Assembly: GCF_030269605.1 (NCBI RefSeq)
Contig: NZ_BSTQ01000001.1
Location: 434,001-498,000 of the forward strand
Direction: 5' to 3'
Origin: Lentzea sp. NBRC 105346
Lineage (GTDB): Bacteria > Actinomycetota > Actinomycetes > Mycobacteriales > Pseudonocardiaceae
Length of the DNA stretch: 64,000 nucleotides
Part shown: piece by piece, positions 53,300 through 62,004 of the stretch
Layout: each line of letters begins with the position of its first letter
How positions within the stretch are numbered: the first letter of the stretch is position 1
Made by a program: the position numbers and the translations under genes
Notes under the pieces: model-generated
Told to the model about the DNA's origin: nothing
Seen by the model: only the letters and a program-made list of their open reading frames with translations
The model's database searches: none

Positions 53300-53566
53300 G
53301 TGACCCAATTGAGTGATCCATTCAAGAAGCTGCTGCCGCACCTGCGCGGCGAGACGTTCTGGTCGATCAATGGGCTGGTCGGCGCGTAGTGGCTGTCGGG
53401 CCTGCTGCACGAGTGGATCCCGACGAGCCATGGCGCGTAGCTCGGGCTCGTCACCTACCGGCTGATCACTCATGACGAGGCCTGGTCGATCGCGTTGCGA
53501 CGGCAGCTCGTGCCCGGTCGCCTGATCCGGCCGCGCACCCACCGGGCGGAGCGTCAGGCGAGGTAG
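53300..53566 (+). pseudogene. Small gene interrupted by two amber codons
   Basis: From GTG 53300 one frame reads DPFKKLLPHLRGETFWSING LVGA, TAG, WLSGLLHEWIPTSHGA, TAG, LGLVTYRLITHDEAWSIALR RQLVPGRLIRPRTHRAE, ending at TAG 53564-53566. Both internal stops (53387-53389 and 53438-53440) follow GCG and would be CAG with one C-to-T change. The rest looks fully coding. Unrecognised family. Confidence 0.5.
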
Positions 53567-53730
53567 ATGGTGAAACAGGGCACAGATTGAGGGGTTCTTC
53601 ACCTAATTCCGTTCGACAGCGCCGCAAACATGAAGTTTCTTTGCGGTTCGTTCATATAAACGGCAACAACCGGGTGACGGCTCTCGTCCCGTGTTGCTGT
53701 GGCACTTGAGTTGTAACTAGCCTTTGAAGT

Positions 53731-53830
53731 GCAGCTCTTCACGGAGTCGCGAGGAACTACCGCCTGGACCGGGTGACCGGGCCCTTCCGCTTGAGCGGTC
53801 GCAGCGGCCTCGGGCTCCGTGAAGAGCTGC
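53731..53830. repeat. Long inverted repeat with internal stems
   Basis: A perfect 16-bp inverted repeat (53731-53746 with 53815-53830) encloses 68 bases that contain further pairing segments (ACCGC/GCGGT, CCCGGTCACCCGG). It lies at the 3' end of the DUF3800-like gene, so it may terminate it or be the end of a small mobile element. No tRNA features are present. Confidence 0.6.
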
Positions 53831-54706
53831 TTACGTTTGGATCTGTGGCCACCAGTCCTGGTCGGTCACGATCTTCTTGTCACCGAGGATCTTGATGCCG
53901 TAGTCGCACACCTTCCCGTTCGGGCCGCGCCGGATCTGGTGCGTGACCGCCAGGAGGTACTCCGGCCAGTTGTTGCCGAACCTGTCCGGTGTGATGGCGG
54001 CGTTGAACATCCCCGCGTAGAGGTCAGCGGCTTGTAGTCCATCGACAGCCGTCGTGCCCTCGATGGTGACGTTGGATGTGACGAGGTTCCACGGCACGCT
54101 GACCGGCGAGGGGCTCACGGGGCACGTCTTCGTGACGTAGTCCAGCGACTTCGCATGGTCGTGCCCCTTGACGTGCGCGACCTTGACGATGGCTCGGCGG
54201 CTCCCGCCTGGCCAGTCGCGTACGGCGAAGGCGATGCGCTCGAAGAGCAGACGCAACGCGTAGTTGTAGGTCTTGACGATGTCGCCGCGCATGCCGGCGT
54301 TCAGGGGCACGTTCGCCTTGTCGATCACGACGTGGATCACCTGGACTCCGGGCACTGTGGCCAGCCGCTTCGCGGCGTGACGCCGACGTTCGTGGAACCT
54401 CGGGCGCAGGTGCTCCTTCCAGTGCACGGGACGCTCGCCGGAGATCTCGAAGTCGTTGCGCAGCGTCTGGATCACGGTGCGCAGGTCGTTGTCGTGCTCG
54501 TCGGGCACGAGCACCGCGCAGAAGCCGAACGTGGGCGAGGAGGTCGGCTTGAACCCGCGGTCGCCCGTCTCGTCGATGTACACGCGGACAACCGGCAGCG
54601 CCGCAACGTTCGTCACCACGGGGAGTTCTCCTGCCTGCCCAACCCGGAACCGGGGCTCGGCCAATTCGTGGGAACGACGATAGAGCGGCACTAGGGTGTT
54701 CGTCAC
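53831..54706 (-). CDS. DUF3800 protein
   Basis: 291 residues from GTG 54706; start not certain. The diagnostic VRVYIDETGDRGF motif (about residue 40), then FGFCAVLVP, HWKEH, VIHVVIDKANVP and the late VDGLQAADLYAGMFNAAI mark a DUF3800 protein. That family has an RNase H-like fold and acidic residues, and is frequent in phage-defence neighbourhoods and mobile DNA. Substrate unknown. Confidence 0.82.
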   Translation of the reverse strand: MTNTLVPLYRRSHELAEPRFRVGQAGELPVVTNVAALPVVRVYIDETGDRGFKPTSSPTFGFCAVLVPDEHDNDLRTVIQTLRNDFEISGERPVHWKEHLRPRFHERRRHAAKRLATVPGVQVIHVVIDKANVPLNAGMRGDIVKTYNYALRLLFERIAFAVRDWPGGSRRAIVKVAHVKGHDHAKSLDYVTKTCPVSPSPVSVPWNLVTSNVTIEGTTAVDGLQAADLYAGMFNAAITPDRFGNNWPEYLLAVTHQIRRGPNGKVCDYGIKILGDKKIVTDQDWWPQIQT

Positions 54707-55089
54707 CTCGCCTACGGGTTGCCATCCAGATCGTGACTCGGCGGGGGGACCGCTTTCCGCCTATACCCACCTCACTCCTGGCGGCCGTCGGCAGTCTGTG
54801 CTGGTAGGCGGGGCGACAGGGGGCTGATGGCAGCGGAATGTGATGTGTGTCACCATGCCTGATGATTCTGAACACTGTTGCTGGTGCGCCGTTGGTCCGA
54901 TCGTATGGGGATAACTGTTAGACGTTCCTGCAGTAGTTTCATCCAGTACAAGTTCGTGGGTTTTATCTATTCACTGATTCAGTGCAAACAGTAATTCCTC
55001 GTCTTATTCATTCCTTCTGCGGCTTCAGCGAATTCTCCACGCTCGTCTGGTTGCGCAGGACAACTCCGTTCCAACGCCCTTAGGTGTCG
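54707..55089. other. Intergenic region
   Basis: About 380 bases, relatively AT-rich around 54890-55020. I see no gene, clear promoter or repeat. Confidence 0.4.
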
Positions 55090-55181
55090 TCAGTGCAGGT
55101 CAGAGGCGAGAGTCGAGGCGATCTGGCCCCGCGTGGAAGTCGCTGGCGGTAGTCGCCGGCTCGCGCCCGCAGCTCGGTCAG

Positions 55182-55815
55182 CTAGCCGTCCAGCGAGACG
55201 GTCGCGACGTCCATCCACTCGTACGCCTTGCGGTCGCGGGTTGAGGTCGATCAGCGACACCGACGCCACCGTCACCTCCGCAGTGCTGGCGGGGTGCGCA
55301 GCCAGCGCGTCGCGCACCGGTTCGGCGGGACCGGCGGCGTTCGAGTAGCCGAGGCTTAGGTGCGCGCGGAAGCCCTCCTCGAGCTCCAGCACGTTCTCCG
55401 GCCCCCACACGTCGCCGATCGCGGCGCGGATCACCAACCGCAGCTCGGCCGGCGGCTCCAGCGGGCGTGCCGGCATCTGGGTGGTCTCGGGATCGACGTG
55501 CGCGGAGCCGATCGTCACTGTGAACCGCGCCAGGTCGGCGCACCGCTTCTGAGCGGCCACCACGATGCGGTCGACGTCGCCGCGGTCGAGCTCGTCGGTG
55601 AAGCCGATGCCCTGCAGCGTGAGGTGCAGCCACTCGACCGGCACCGGGTCCAGCATCGGCAGCTTCGCCAGTACGGGCGCGTAGTGCTCGACGAGCTGCT
55701 GCGCCTCGGGTTGGTCGGCGAACGTCACGTGCCACGTGTAGAACGACCGGCCGACCTTCCAGCCCGGCCGCAACCACCAGTGATCACGCATCGGCTCCAG
55801 CTCGGACACCAGCAC
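55182..55815 (-). pseudogene. 2'-5' RNA ligase-like (2H phosphoesterase), frameshifted near the 3' end
   Basis: The two 2H motifs are present: WLHLTLQGIGF (about residue 63) and AHLSLGYSN (about residue 152). The frame is sound to VTVASVSLIDLN. One extra C at about 55240 then throws it out of frame. Removing it gives NRDRKAYEWMDVATVSLDG and TAG at 55184-55182, the expected end. As sequenced, the frame runs on to 55090. Both catalytic motifs precede the shift, so activity might survive. Family members act on RNA ends or cyclic phosphates. Confidence 0.65.
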
Positions 55816-55825
55816 GCCTCCAGCT

Positions 55826-56651
55826 CTACGCGGTCAGCTCCTTGATCACCGTCTCACGCTGGAACTCCGCGATCGAACCCCGCACACGACGCACGACAGG
55901 GTCCGTCGAGCCGCCCACCTGCGCGGCGATCACACCCTCGGCGACGCGGTGCAGCAGTGGCCCCACGCGGTGCTCGGGCGCGGTTTCCAGCACCGGCGCC
56001 AGGGCATGCTCGGCGCCGTCGAGTTCGCCGCGGAGCAGGTGCGCCTTGACCTTCACGAGCCGCGTCATCCGCTCACAGCCCAGATTGGCTGGTGCGCGGG
56101 TGTGGCCTCAAAGGCGGCCACAGCCCTGTCGGCGAACGCCAGCGCCTCGTCGGTCTCGCCGAGCGCCAGGCGCGCGTCGGCCCACAGCGAGCCCGCCCGG
56201 TCGACCGAGCACGAGAACGGTCCCGCGAGCTCGTCGTCGGCGCGCCTCACGGTGCTCGCCGCGTCCTGGGCGCGGTGCAGCGCGACGGACTCCCGGTCCT
56301 TGTCACCGGCACGGGCGTGATCGAGCGCGAGCGCGCTCGCCAGGTACAGCTCGGCGGATCCGGTCGCGGTGTAGTGCAGGCCGTCGGCCGCGTACTCACC
56401 CGCCGTGACGTAGTCGTCCTGCCAGAACGCCGCCGTGTGCTGCGTCGCCCGCACCCAGGCGCGCAGCGGGTTGTAGTCGGCGCGCTCGGCGCACAGCCAC
56501 GCCGCGCGGGCGTGGTCCTCGGCGGCGTCCGGCCGGCCCCGACGGCGCCGCGCTCGATCTTCGCGATGTAGTGCGCGTCCAGCGCATAGCGCTGGCGGGT
56601 CGTCTCCCACAGCCACGCGCACGTGGCCTCGGCCAGCTCGCGCCGCGACAT
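55826..56651 (-). pseudogene. Relic of an XRE/TPR transcription regulator
   Basis: Three pieces of one regulator are split across frames. The N-terminal part (MSRRELAEATCAWLWETTRQ then RYALDAHYIAKIERGAVG) is followed directly by TPR-type helices (GRPDAAEDHARAAWLCAERA...AAFWQDDYVTAGEYAADGLH...). After another shift at about 56068 comes the C-terminal piece MTRLVKVKAHLLRGELDGAE...EFQRETVIKELTA. Roughly the second half of the HTH and the following linker are deleted. Such regulators are common in Pseudonocardiaceae. Confidence 0.65.
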
Positions 56652-56833
56652 GTGTGCGCCGGAACCTGGCGGGACGCAGTCGCCTCGCGCACCGCCCGGA
56701 GTGAGCGCGTCGGCTCCGCACGGCTCCGAGCGTAACCGGCGCGATCCCGTGAGTCATGGCGCTGCGTGCCCCGGCCTGCCCCGATCTGCCCCGTGCGCTG
56801 CTGTACCTGCTGCGATGCGCCGACGCTGGAGGC

Positions 56834-57043
56834 ATGGGTGTGATCGTGACGATGTTCGCGGCCGTATTGGTCCGCCTGGTCCTCTGGCTCGCCCAACGCA
56901 TACGCCGAGAGCTTGTCCGACGCCATCAGGTTGCCCGCGTTCGTGCCGCGCTCCGGCACCCGATGACTCCGGCCAGCACGTCCATTGACCCCGACCTGGA
57001 CGTACTGGCCGGTTCCACCTCGACGCTGGCGGGTGCGGCGTGA
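56834..57043 (+). CDS. Small single-helix membrane protein
   Basis: 69 residues from ATG 56834. An N-terminal membrane helix (MGVIVTMFAAVLVRLVLWLA) is followed by a basic stretch and the tail PMTPASTSIDPDLDVLAGST. It stands divergent from the XRE/TPR relic, and its stop overlaps the next start. Function unknown. Confidence 0.6.
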   Translation: MGVIVTMFAAVLVRLVLWLAQRIRRELVRRHQVARVRAALRHPMTPASTSIDPDLDVLAGSTSTLAGAA

Positions 57044-57363
57044 GTCCCGACTCTGGCTCGCTCGGCTGGCTGGTGTCCCTGATGCACGCCGGGTGGCGGT
57101 TCACGCCGACGTTCGAGGACGGAAATGTCGCCCAGCTCAACGGCGTGCACACATGGGCTCACTCGGCCTACGCGGACGGCGTCATGATCCTGTCGCCGAC
57201 CGAGGCGAAGGCCCTGCGCACCGACCCGGACGGCGGCGTCGTGTGGGAGCGCGTCGGCACGCTCCCCGAGGTCGCGGCCGAGCTGCTGGGGCTGCCACAC
57301 CCAGACGCGCCCGGTGCGCCTCGGCTCGTGCGCGCCTCGGTGCCGAGGCTGTGGACTCCGTAG
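57040..57363 (+). CDS. Small hypothetical protein
   Basis: 107 residues from GTG 57040, overlapping the previous gene (GTGA). The sequence (GWLVSLMHAGWRFTPTFEDG...VHTWAHSAYADGVMILSPTEAKALRTDPDGGVVW) looks like a soluble single-domain protein. Translation is probably coupled to the membrane protein upstream. No family recognised. Confidence 0.6.
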   Translation: MSPDSGSLGWLVSLMHAGWRFTPTFEDGNVAQLNGVHTWAHSAYADGVMILSPTEAKALRTDPDGGVVWERVGTLPEVAAELLGLPHPDAPGAPRLVRASVPRLWTP

Positions 57364-57389
57364 AAGGTCCGGCGCGGCCGGGTGTTGGC

Positions 57390-57557
57390 GTGTTCCGGCG
57401 GCTTGCGCACCTGATCGACGCGGACGCGTATGTGATCAACGTCGGCTGTGTGTGGCTGTACTTCGCACGGTGTGGCTCGGTGTGCGCCCCGATCACCCGG
57501 CGACCGCGACGACCGCTGCCGTGGTGTCCAGTCTGCGTTGCGAACGGCGTCCGTTAG
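57390..57557 (+). CDS. Very small cysteine-containing protein
   Basis: 55 residues from GTG 57390. The sequence (HLIDADAYVINVGCVWLYFA then RCGSVCAPITRRP...CPVCVANGVR) has five cysteines in two groups that could hold one zinc. It closes a three-gene + strand run and overlaps the convergent gene by four bases. Confidence 0.5.
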   Translation: MFRRLAHLIDADAYVINVGCVWLYFARCGSVCAPITRRPRRPLPWCPVCVANGVR

Positions 57558-58429
57558 AGCTCGCGACCTTCGACGAGCCGGACGCCTCCTGGCGTTGGTC
57601 CCTCGATGGCGACCACATGGTCATCACCCCTCATCGCACGGATCAGACCTTCCTCATGCAGGTGGTCGAGGCATTGCTGAACAAGGACCTCATCCAGGCC
57701 AAGCTCCTCGTGGAGCAACGGAACATCGATGGGAATGTGGTTGTGGTCGCGTTCCACGATCAGGTCGAGCAACTGGAACTTGATGTCGTCCTCCGTTGGA
57801 GCGGTCGGTGCTTGGCTTTTGTCGGGCGGGCTGTCCACGGCGTCGGCCACTCGCTCTGGGGCGCCGTCGCCGGAGCGCCGCCACCGTTGACCGTTGCCGT
57901 CAGTGAAGCTGTACGTGACGTCGTAACTGTCGCCGACAAAGCGTTTCTGTTCGTCAGTGTCCGATACAAACAGCACTGGCCACTTCTTGGTCTCCTCCGG
58001 CTGCAGTGCCGGAGCGATCTCTCCCAAGCGAACGGCGCGGGAGCCGAACTTCCACCGCCACGACGGATCAGCCGACGGAACGACTTTGTTGAGCGCTAGA
58101 TCGAACACAGTCTGCGCTCCGTGGTTTGTCACTTCGACCCATAGGCTGCTGCGGGCTCGTAGCTCCACTCGGACCTTGCTGGCCTCGGCTACTTCGGCTG
58201 CGGCACGCTCGGCCTGCTCACGCGCGTCCTTCTCGCGAGCGAACTCGTTGGCCTTGCGCGCCTCGGCTGCACTCTCCTCGGCAGCGACTCGCGCCTTCTC
58301 CGCCTCGGCAGCCTGCTTCAAGGCAGCTCCCGCCTGGGTCCTCGCGGAGTTCGCGTTGTGCATTGCGATCCAGGCGGCGCCCATCGCTATGAGCGCCGCG
58401 ACCCACGCGGCGATGTCACCCTTGTCCAC
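57554..58429 (-). CDS. Membrane-anchored coiled-coil protein with beta domain and C-terminal helical domain
   Basis: 291 residues. N-terminal membrane helix (IAAWVAALIAMGAAWIAMHN), then an alanine/charged coiled coil to about residue 90 and a beta-rich domain (LWVEVTNHGAQTVFDLALNK...WPVLFVSDTDEQKRF). The C-terminal helical domain (DDIKFQLLDLIVERDHNHIP...LVQQCLDHLHEEGLIRAM) has a winged-helix look. Function unknown; the layout matches its neighbour at 58466. Confidence 0.65.
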   Translation of the reverse strand: MDKGDIAAWVAALIAMGAAWIAMHNANSARTQAGAALKQAAEAEKARVAAEESAAEARKANEFAREKDAREQAERAAAEVAEASKVRVELRARSSLWVEVTNHGAQTVFDLALNKVVPSADPSWRWKFGSRAVRLGEIAPALQPEETKKWPVLFVSDTDEQKRFVGDSYDVTYSFTDGNGQRWRRSGDGAPERVADAVDSPPDKSQAPTAPTEDDIKFQLLDLIVERDHNHIPIDVPLLHEELGLDEVLVQQCLDHLHEEGLIRAMRGDDHVVAIEGPTPGGVRLVEGREL

Positions 58430-58465
58430 GCCATGCCTACTTTCTGGGAGTCGACACTGCCTCGG

Positions 58466-59134
58466 CTACCGCCTGACCGTGGCTCGGCGTATCCGCAGGT
58501 GGACATCGGGCGGAAACTGCACGTCTTCCGTGGTCCGCCATGTTCGCTTCAGTCCGTTGGTCTCCTCGCTTACGAGGACGATCCGGACAGTGGCTCCTTC
58601 GGATTCTCCTGCCAGATTCACGGGAACAAGCCACATGCCGTTCTTGGCAAACGTGTGCGCGTCAGGAGCGTTGGCAAGCGAGATAGGCACCTTCAACGGC
58701 CCCGGTGACGAGACGATGGCAACGCCTTCCGTACGAACGGGGACCTCTTGTGGACCGTCGAGCATCGTGACGCGGACGTGTGTGCGGTCAACCGGCGTCA
58801 GCTCGAATCGCGGCGCATCGCGCTCGTACTGCTCCGCCTCGCGTTCCTTGGCGCGTGCTCGTTCTTCCCGCTCCTGGGTGTCGGCTGATCGTTCGGCCGC
58901 GTCAGCGGAACGTCGTGCCGAACCTGCCGAGTCGGCTGAACTCTCTGCGGACTTCTCCGCCGCGCTGGCTGACCGTTCCGACGCTTCGGCGGACTTTTCG
59001 GATGCATCGGCCGACCTTCGTGCTTCGATCAAGGCCTTATTTGCCGTCTCAACTTGCCGTCGCGCGTAGTCGAGGGCGAACAACGAGAGGAGAGCCGCTC
59101 CGATGGACACCAGCACAGCAGCCCAGTCCGCCAC
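58466..59134 (-). CDS. Membrane-anchored coiled-coil protein
   Basis: 222 residues. N-terminal membrane helix (AAVLVSIGAALLSLFALDYA), then a heptad-like repeat rich in SA(E/D) units (ASEKSAEASERSASAAEKSA...) and a beta-rich C-terminal domain (FELTPVDRTHVRVTMLDGPQ...PVNLAGESEGATVRIVLVSE). Probably a distant relative of the 57554 product. Confidence 0.65.
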   Translation of the reverse strand: MADWAAVLVSIGAALLSLFALDYARRQVETANKALIEARRSADASEKSAEASERSASAAEKSAESSADSAGSARRSADAAERSADTQEREERARAKEREAEQYERDAPRFELTPVDRTHVRVTMLDGPQEVPVRTEGVAIVSSPGPLKVPISLANAPDAHTFAKNGMWLVPVNLAGESEGATVRIVLVSEETNGLKRTWRTTEDVQFPPDVHLRIRRATVRR

Positions 59135-59261
59135 GTTTGCTCCTAACCTGACGATCCTGTCACACGGAGGTGACGAAGAGAGTACGACCGCGGAACGGGC
59201 TCAGTGTGACCGGTCGTGTGCCCTGAGAGCCGCGCAGTGTTCGGCGGCTCTATGTGCGTAA

Positions 59262-59948
59262 CTATTCGGCCGCCGTGCCACCCGTTGCTGCAGCGTCCGA
59301 CGTGCTCGGCGCTACCTCGGACCAACGGCCCGGCGCGAAACGCCGCATCGTCAACTCGTCCAGCTTCTCCAGCAGAATCCCGGCATCCCGCGGAATCTCC
59401 ATCGCACTGAGTATGTCCTCGATTGGCGCGTGGCCACGGGCATCACGAGGTGCGGCATGGATGCGACCGGTTCGTTCCGTCACCTTCTCCGTCAGTACCT
59501 GGAGGTCACCGACCACGTCCGACAGGCCAGGATCGTGAACGGCGAACCGCGCGTCAAGGAGCGCGGCCTGGTATGCGGTGCTCGCCTCTGTGTATGTGTT
59601 GGACGTGTCGGAGCTGGCGAGAGCTTCCATGTCGGAGACGGCGCCCATGTACATGATCAGGCCGTCCAGCGCGTTCCTCCACTTACGGCCTGCGCGCAGG
59701 ACTTCCACCGCAGCCTGACGCTGCTGTTGGTCGCTTCGGTCTGCCCGGTCGGCCAGCATGATCTCGACCTGTGCCTTGGCCCACTTGGCTTGCTCCTCAG
59801 CGGAAGCCGCCTGGCTCTTTGCGGTGTGCGCTTGAGACGTTGCCGCGTCGGCATTTCGATGTGCCGATTTCGCGTTGCCGAACGCGATGCCAGCCGCGAT
59901 CAGCGCGATGCCTGTGCCCAGGAGGGCGGCGATGTCAGCAGGATCCAC
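59262..59948 (-). CDS. Membrane-anchored coiled-coil protein
   Basis: 228 residues from GTG 59948, preceded by AGGAGC. N-terminal membrane helix (IAALLGTGIALIAAGIAFGN), a coiled coil (ADAATSQAHTAKSQAASAEE...) and a helical C-terminal domain (VEVLRAGRKWRNALDGLIMY...). Third gene in a row with this layout on the same strand. Unknown function. Confidence 0.6.
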   Translation of the reverse strand: MDPADIAALLGTGIALIAAGIAFGNAKSAHRNADAATSQAHTAKSQAASAEEQAKWAKAQVEIMLADRADRSDQQQRQAAVEVLRAGRKWRNALDGLIMYMGAVSDMEALASSDTSNTYTEASTAYQAALLDARFAVHDPGLSDVVGDLQVLTEKVTERTGRIHAAPRDARGHAPIEDILSAMEIPRDAGILLEKLDELTMRRFAPGRWSEVAPSTSDAAATGGTAAE

Positions 59949-60052
59949 GTTGCTCCTGTTTCCAAGGTTGGTCTGGGAAACGTTGTGCAGAGCGTAGGCG
60001 GTCGCCCGCGCGCCTGCCCGGAATCCAAGCCGTCCCAACGGAGAATTTCCAC

Positions 60053-60394
60053 ATGACCAGCACGTTCGCGCCCGGCACGGGCTTTGCGGATCTCGATGAC
60101 GACGGCACCATCGAGGCGTTCGTCGCCGTCACCGGCGTGGTGGACGATGTCGGCGACGTGATCGTGCCGGGGGCGTTCACGCGCACCCTCGCGCGGCTGC
60201 GGCCGAAGCGCGCGGACGCCCACGACTGGAGGACGCCGATCGCCCGGACTCTGGACGTCCGCGAGCTGCCGCCCGGCGACCGGCGTCTTCCTCAGCACAC
60301 CGCCGACGGCGGTCTCACTCAAAGCGAAATCGAGAGTTGCAAATCGGCGATAACCGGCTCAATATCGAACCTATGTTCGAAGGGCTGCGGGTGA
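60053..60394 (+). pseudogene. 5' fragment of a phage HK97-type prohead protease
   Basis: ATG 60053 follows GGAG. The first 85 codons (FADLDDDGTIEAFVAVTGVV then DDVGDVIVPGAFTRTLARLR, HDWRTPIARTLDVRELPPGD RRLPQHTADG) match the start of HK97 prohead proteases, including the VDDVGDVIVPGAF block. After about 60315 the homology stops and the frame ends at 60394. The catalytic Ser and the rest of the protease are missing, so this is a prophage scar. Confidence 0.65.
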
Positions 60395-60696
60395 ACCGGG
60401 AACTGGGTGAGGTGAGGGAGAAAGGTATCGAGGTCGTTGTCGATCGCAACGCCGTGTTCCCCGACTGGTTCACCAGGACGGTGAGGGCGCCGACCTTCCT
60501 CATGCAGGAACAGGGCTTGTTCCTGCCGCCCGAGATCCCGGCGAGCCTGTACGCGTGGCTGAACACGAAGACCGGGCGCCGTCTCGGCTATGTCGTCTAT
60601 GAACGCCCGACCGCGCTCGGGCCGCTGCCCATGGCGCATCTCGTTCCGCAGGCCATGATGCGACGGTCGTATCCGGACGGCGAGGAGCCGTACTGA
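60337..60696 (+). pseudogene. 3' fragment of an unidentified gene joined to the prohead protease scar
   Basis: An open frame (IGDNRLNIEPMFEGLRVNRE then LGEVREKGIEVVVDRNAVFP...PTFLMQEQGLFLPPEIPASL...YVVYERPTALGPLPMAHLVP) looks fully coding. It has no proper start and runs out of the deletion junction near 60315. It is probably the C-terminal part of a larger gene. Confidence 0.45.
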
Positions 60697-60931
60697 TCCT
60701 GCGACGATGAGATGGCTCGGTACAGGCCGCTAGTGGTGCATGACCGCGGCCACGAGTGGCGAGGTCGACCGCGTGCCCATGCGCACGAGATCCACTCGAG
60801 CCAGGTTCGTCGAACTGGCGCTATGACCCAGCCTGTCCCTGTCACGGGGCGGCGCGGCGCGGCGAGCTCAGGTGCTCGACGCGCCGCGCCTGCGGGTCGG
60901 CGGGCCGGATGCCCGCCGACGGGTCCTGGGA

Positions 60932-61801
60932 TCACTGCCGCGGTTGCAGACGGATCCGGTAGCGGTGGTGGTAATGCCGGCCGGTTAGCCACAGCTCGTC
61001 TGCGGCCTGTGCGGCGGCGATGCCGCCGATCACCTGATCTGTGCCGGTCGGTTGCTCGGCGACCGTGATCGGGGTGAGATCGGCGACGGCGGTGGTGATC
61101 CCGGTGGAGAGGTCCACGCGGATCATCCAGTCGGTGCCCGTGACGGCAGCCCATACCTGCGGATAGCCGTCGATCGTCACGCAGTGCAGCTCGCCGAGTC
61201 GCGCTGTCGACCACTGGTGGGTGGCGAGGTGGACCTCGCCAGTCGGGGCGAAGCTGTCGTGGTCACGGAGCAGCAACCGTGTCGTGCCTTCGGACTGCAC
61301 CAGATGAGTGCCGTCGTGGCATAGACCCCAGCTCTGTCCAGTCAGGGGAACCCGGCGCCGTTCGGCCAGCGTCTTCGGATCCCGCAGCACGGCGGAGTCC
61401 CCGCTGGTCTGCCATAGCCCGGCCGGGGTGAGCGCGATTCCGTTTCCCTGCAACGCTTGGGGCACGTCCTGCTGCATCCGCACATCAGCCGTGTCGATTG
61501 CCAGCGCGCGGATGGTCTGCCCGGTGTTCTCGACCAGCCGGTCGTCGACGAGCTCAAGGCCTCGCGTGTCAGCCTCATCAGTACGGACGCTCTCAAGTAT
61601 CTGCACGCCGAACGGTTGCGGCGCCGCGCGCTCGTGGACACCTGACGGGGTACTTGGTGTTGTGGCTGGTGCGGAACTGTCCGATACGGCGCGAGGACCG
61701 GGCTCTGTGGGGCCACATGCGGCACATGCAAGCGTCACCAGCGCCGTGCACGCGATGGTCCTCCACCAGCGTGACCGGGGCGCTGCAACCGACTGAACCA
61801 T
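60932..61801 (-). CDS. Glutaminyl-peptide cyclotransferase-like lipoprotein
   Basis: 289 residues from ATG 61801 with GAGGAG upstream. A signal peptide ends in a lipobox (TLACAAC, Cys29). The mature part follows the beta-propeller glutamine cyclotransferase order: RGLELVDDRLVENTGQTIRA, GNGIALTPAGLWQTSGDSAV, GQSWGLCHDGTHLVQSEGTT, GELHCVTIDGYPQVWAAVTG and GGIAAAQAADELWLTGRHYH. The family forms N-terminal pyroglutamate. Confidence 0.8.
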   Translation of the reverse strand: MVQSVAAPRSRWWRTIACTALVTLACAACGPTEPGPRAVSDSSAPATTPSTPSGVHERAAPQPFGVQILESVRTDEADTRGLELVDDRLVENTGQTIRALAIDTADVRMQQDVPQALQGNGIALTPAGLWQTSGDSAVLRDPKTLAERRRVPLTGQSWGLCHDGTHLVQSEGTTRLLLRDHDSFAPTGEVHLATHQWSTARLGELHCVTIDGYPQVWAAVTGTDWMIRVDLSTGITTAVADLTPITVAEQPTGTDQVIGGIAAAQAADELWLTGRHYHHRYRIRLQPRQ

Positions 61802-62004
61802 GATGGTGCACTCCTCGCCGGAGGTAGACGGCACGATGCCGTTGGCGCACAACGGGTTGAGCGGGCTTGTCGTGCGCGATGTGCTCGGGGCGGGAGCTGG
61901 TTCCGTCGCGCCGCTGGCCCATGGGCCTTGGGACGCGACGGAACCAGCGATGGCCACCGTGCGGCCGGGAGGGGGCGCCCCAGCGACGGTTCGCGGTGAC
62001 CACG

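Noticed and set aside
53300..53440. Amber recoding or pyrrolysine use at two TAG codons
   Set aside because: No suppressor tRNA or recoding element is visible. Two CAG-to-TAG changes in a decaying gene are simpler.
53731..53830. tRNA-like structure in the long inverted repeat
   Set aside because: No T-loop GTTCRA sequence and no cloverleaf spacing.
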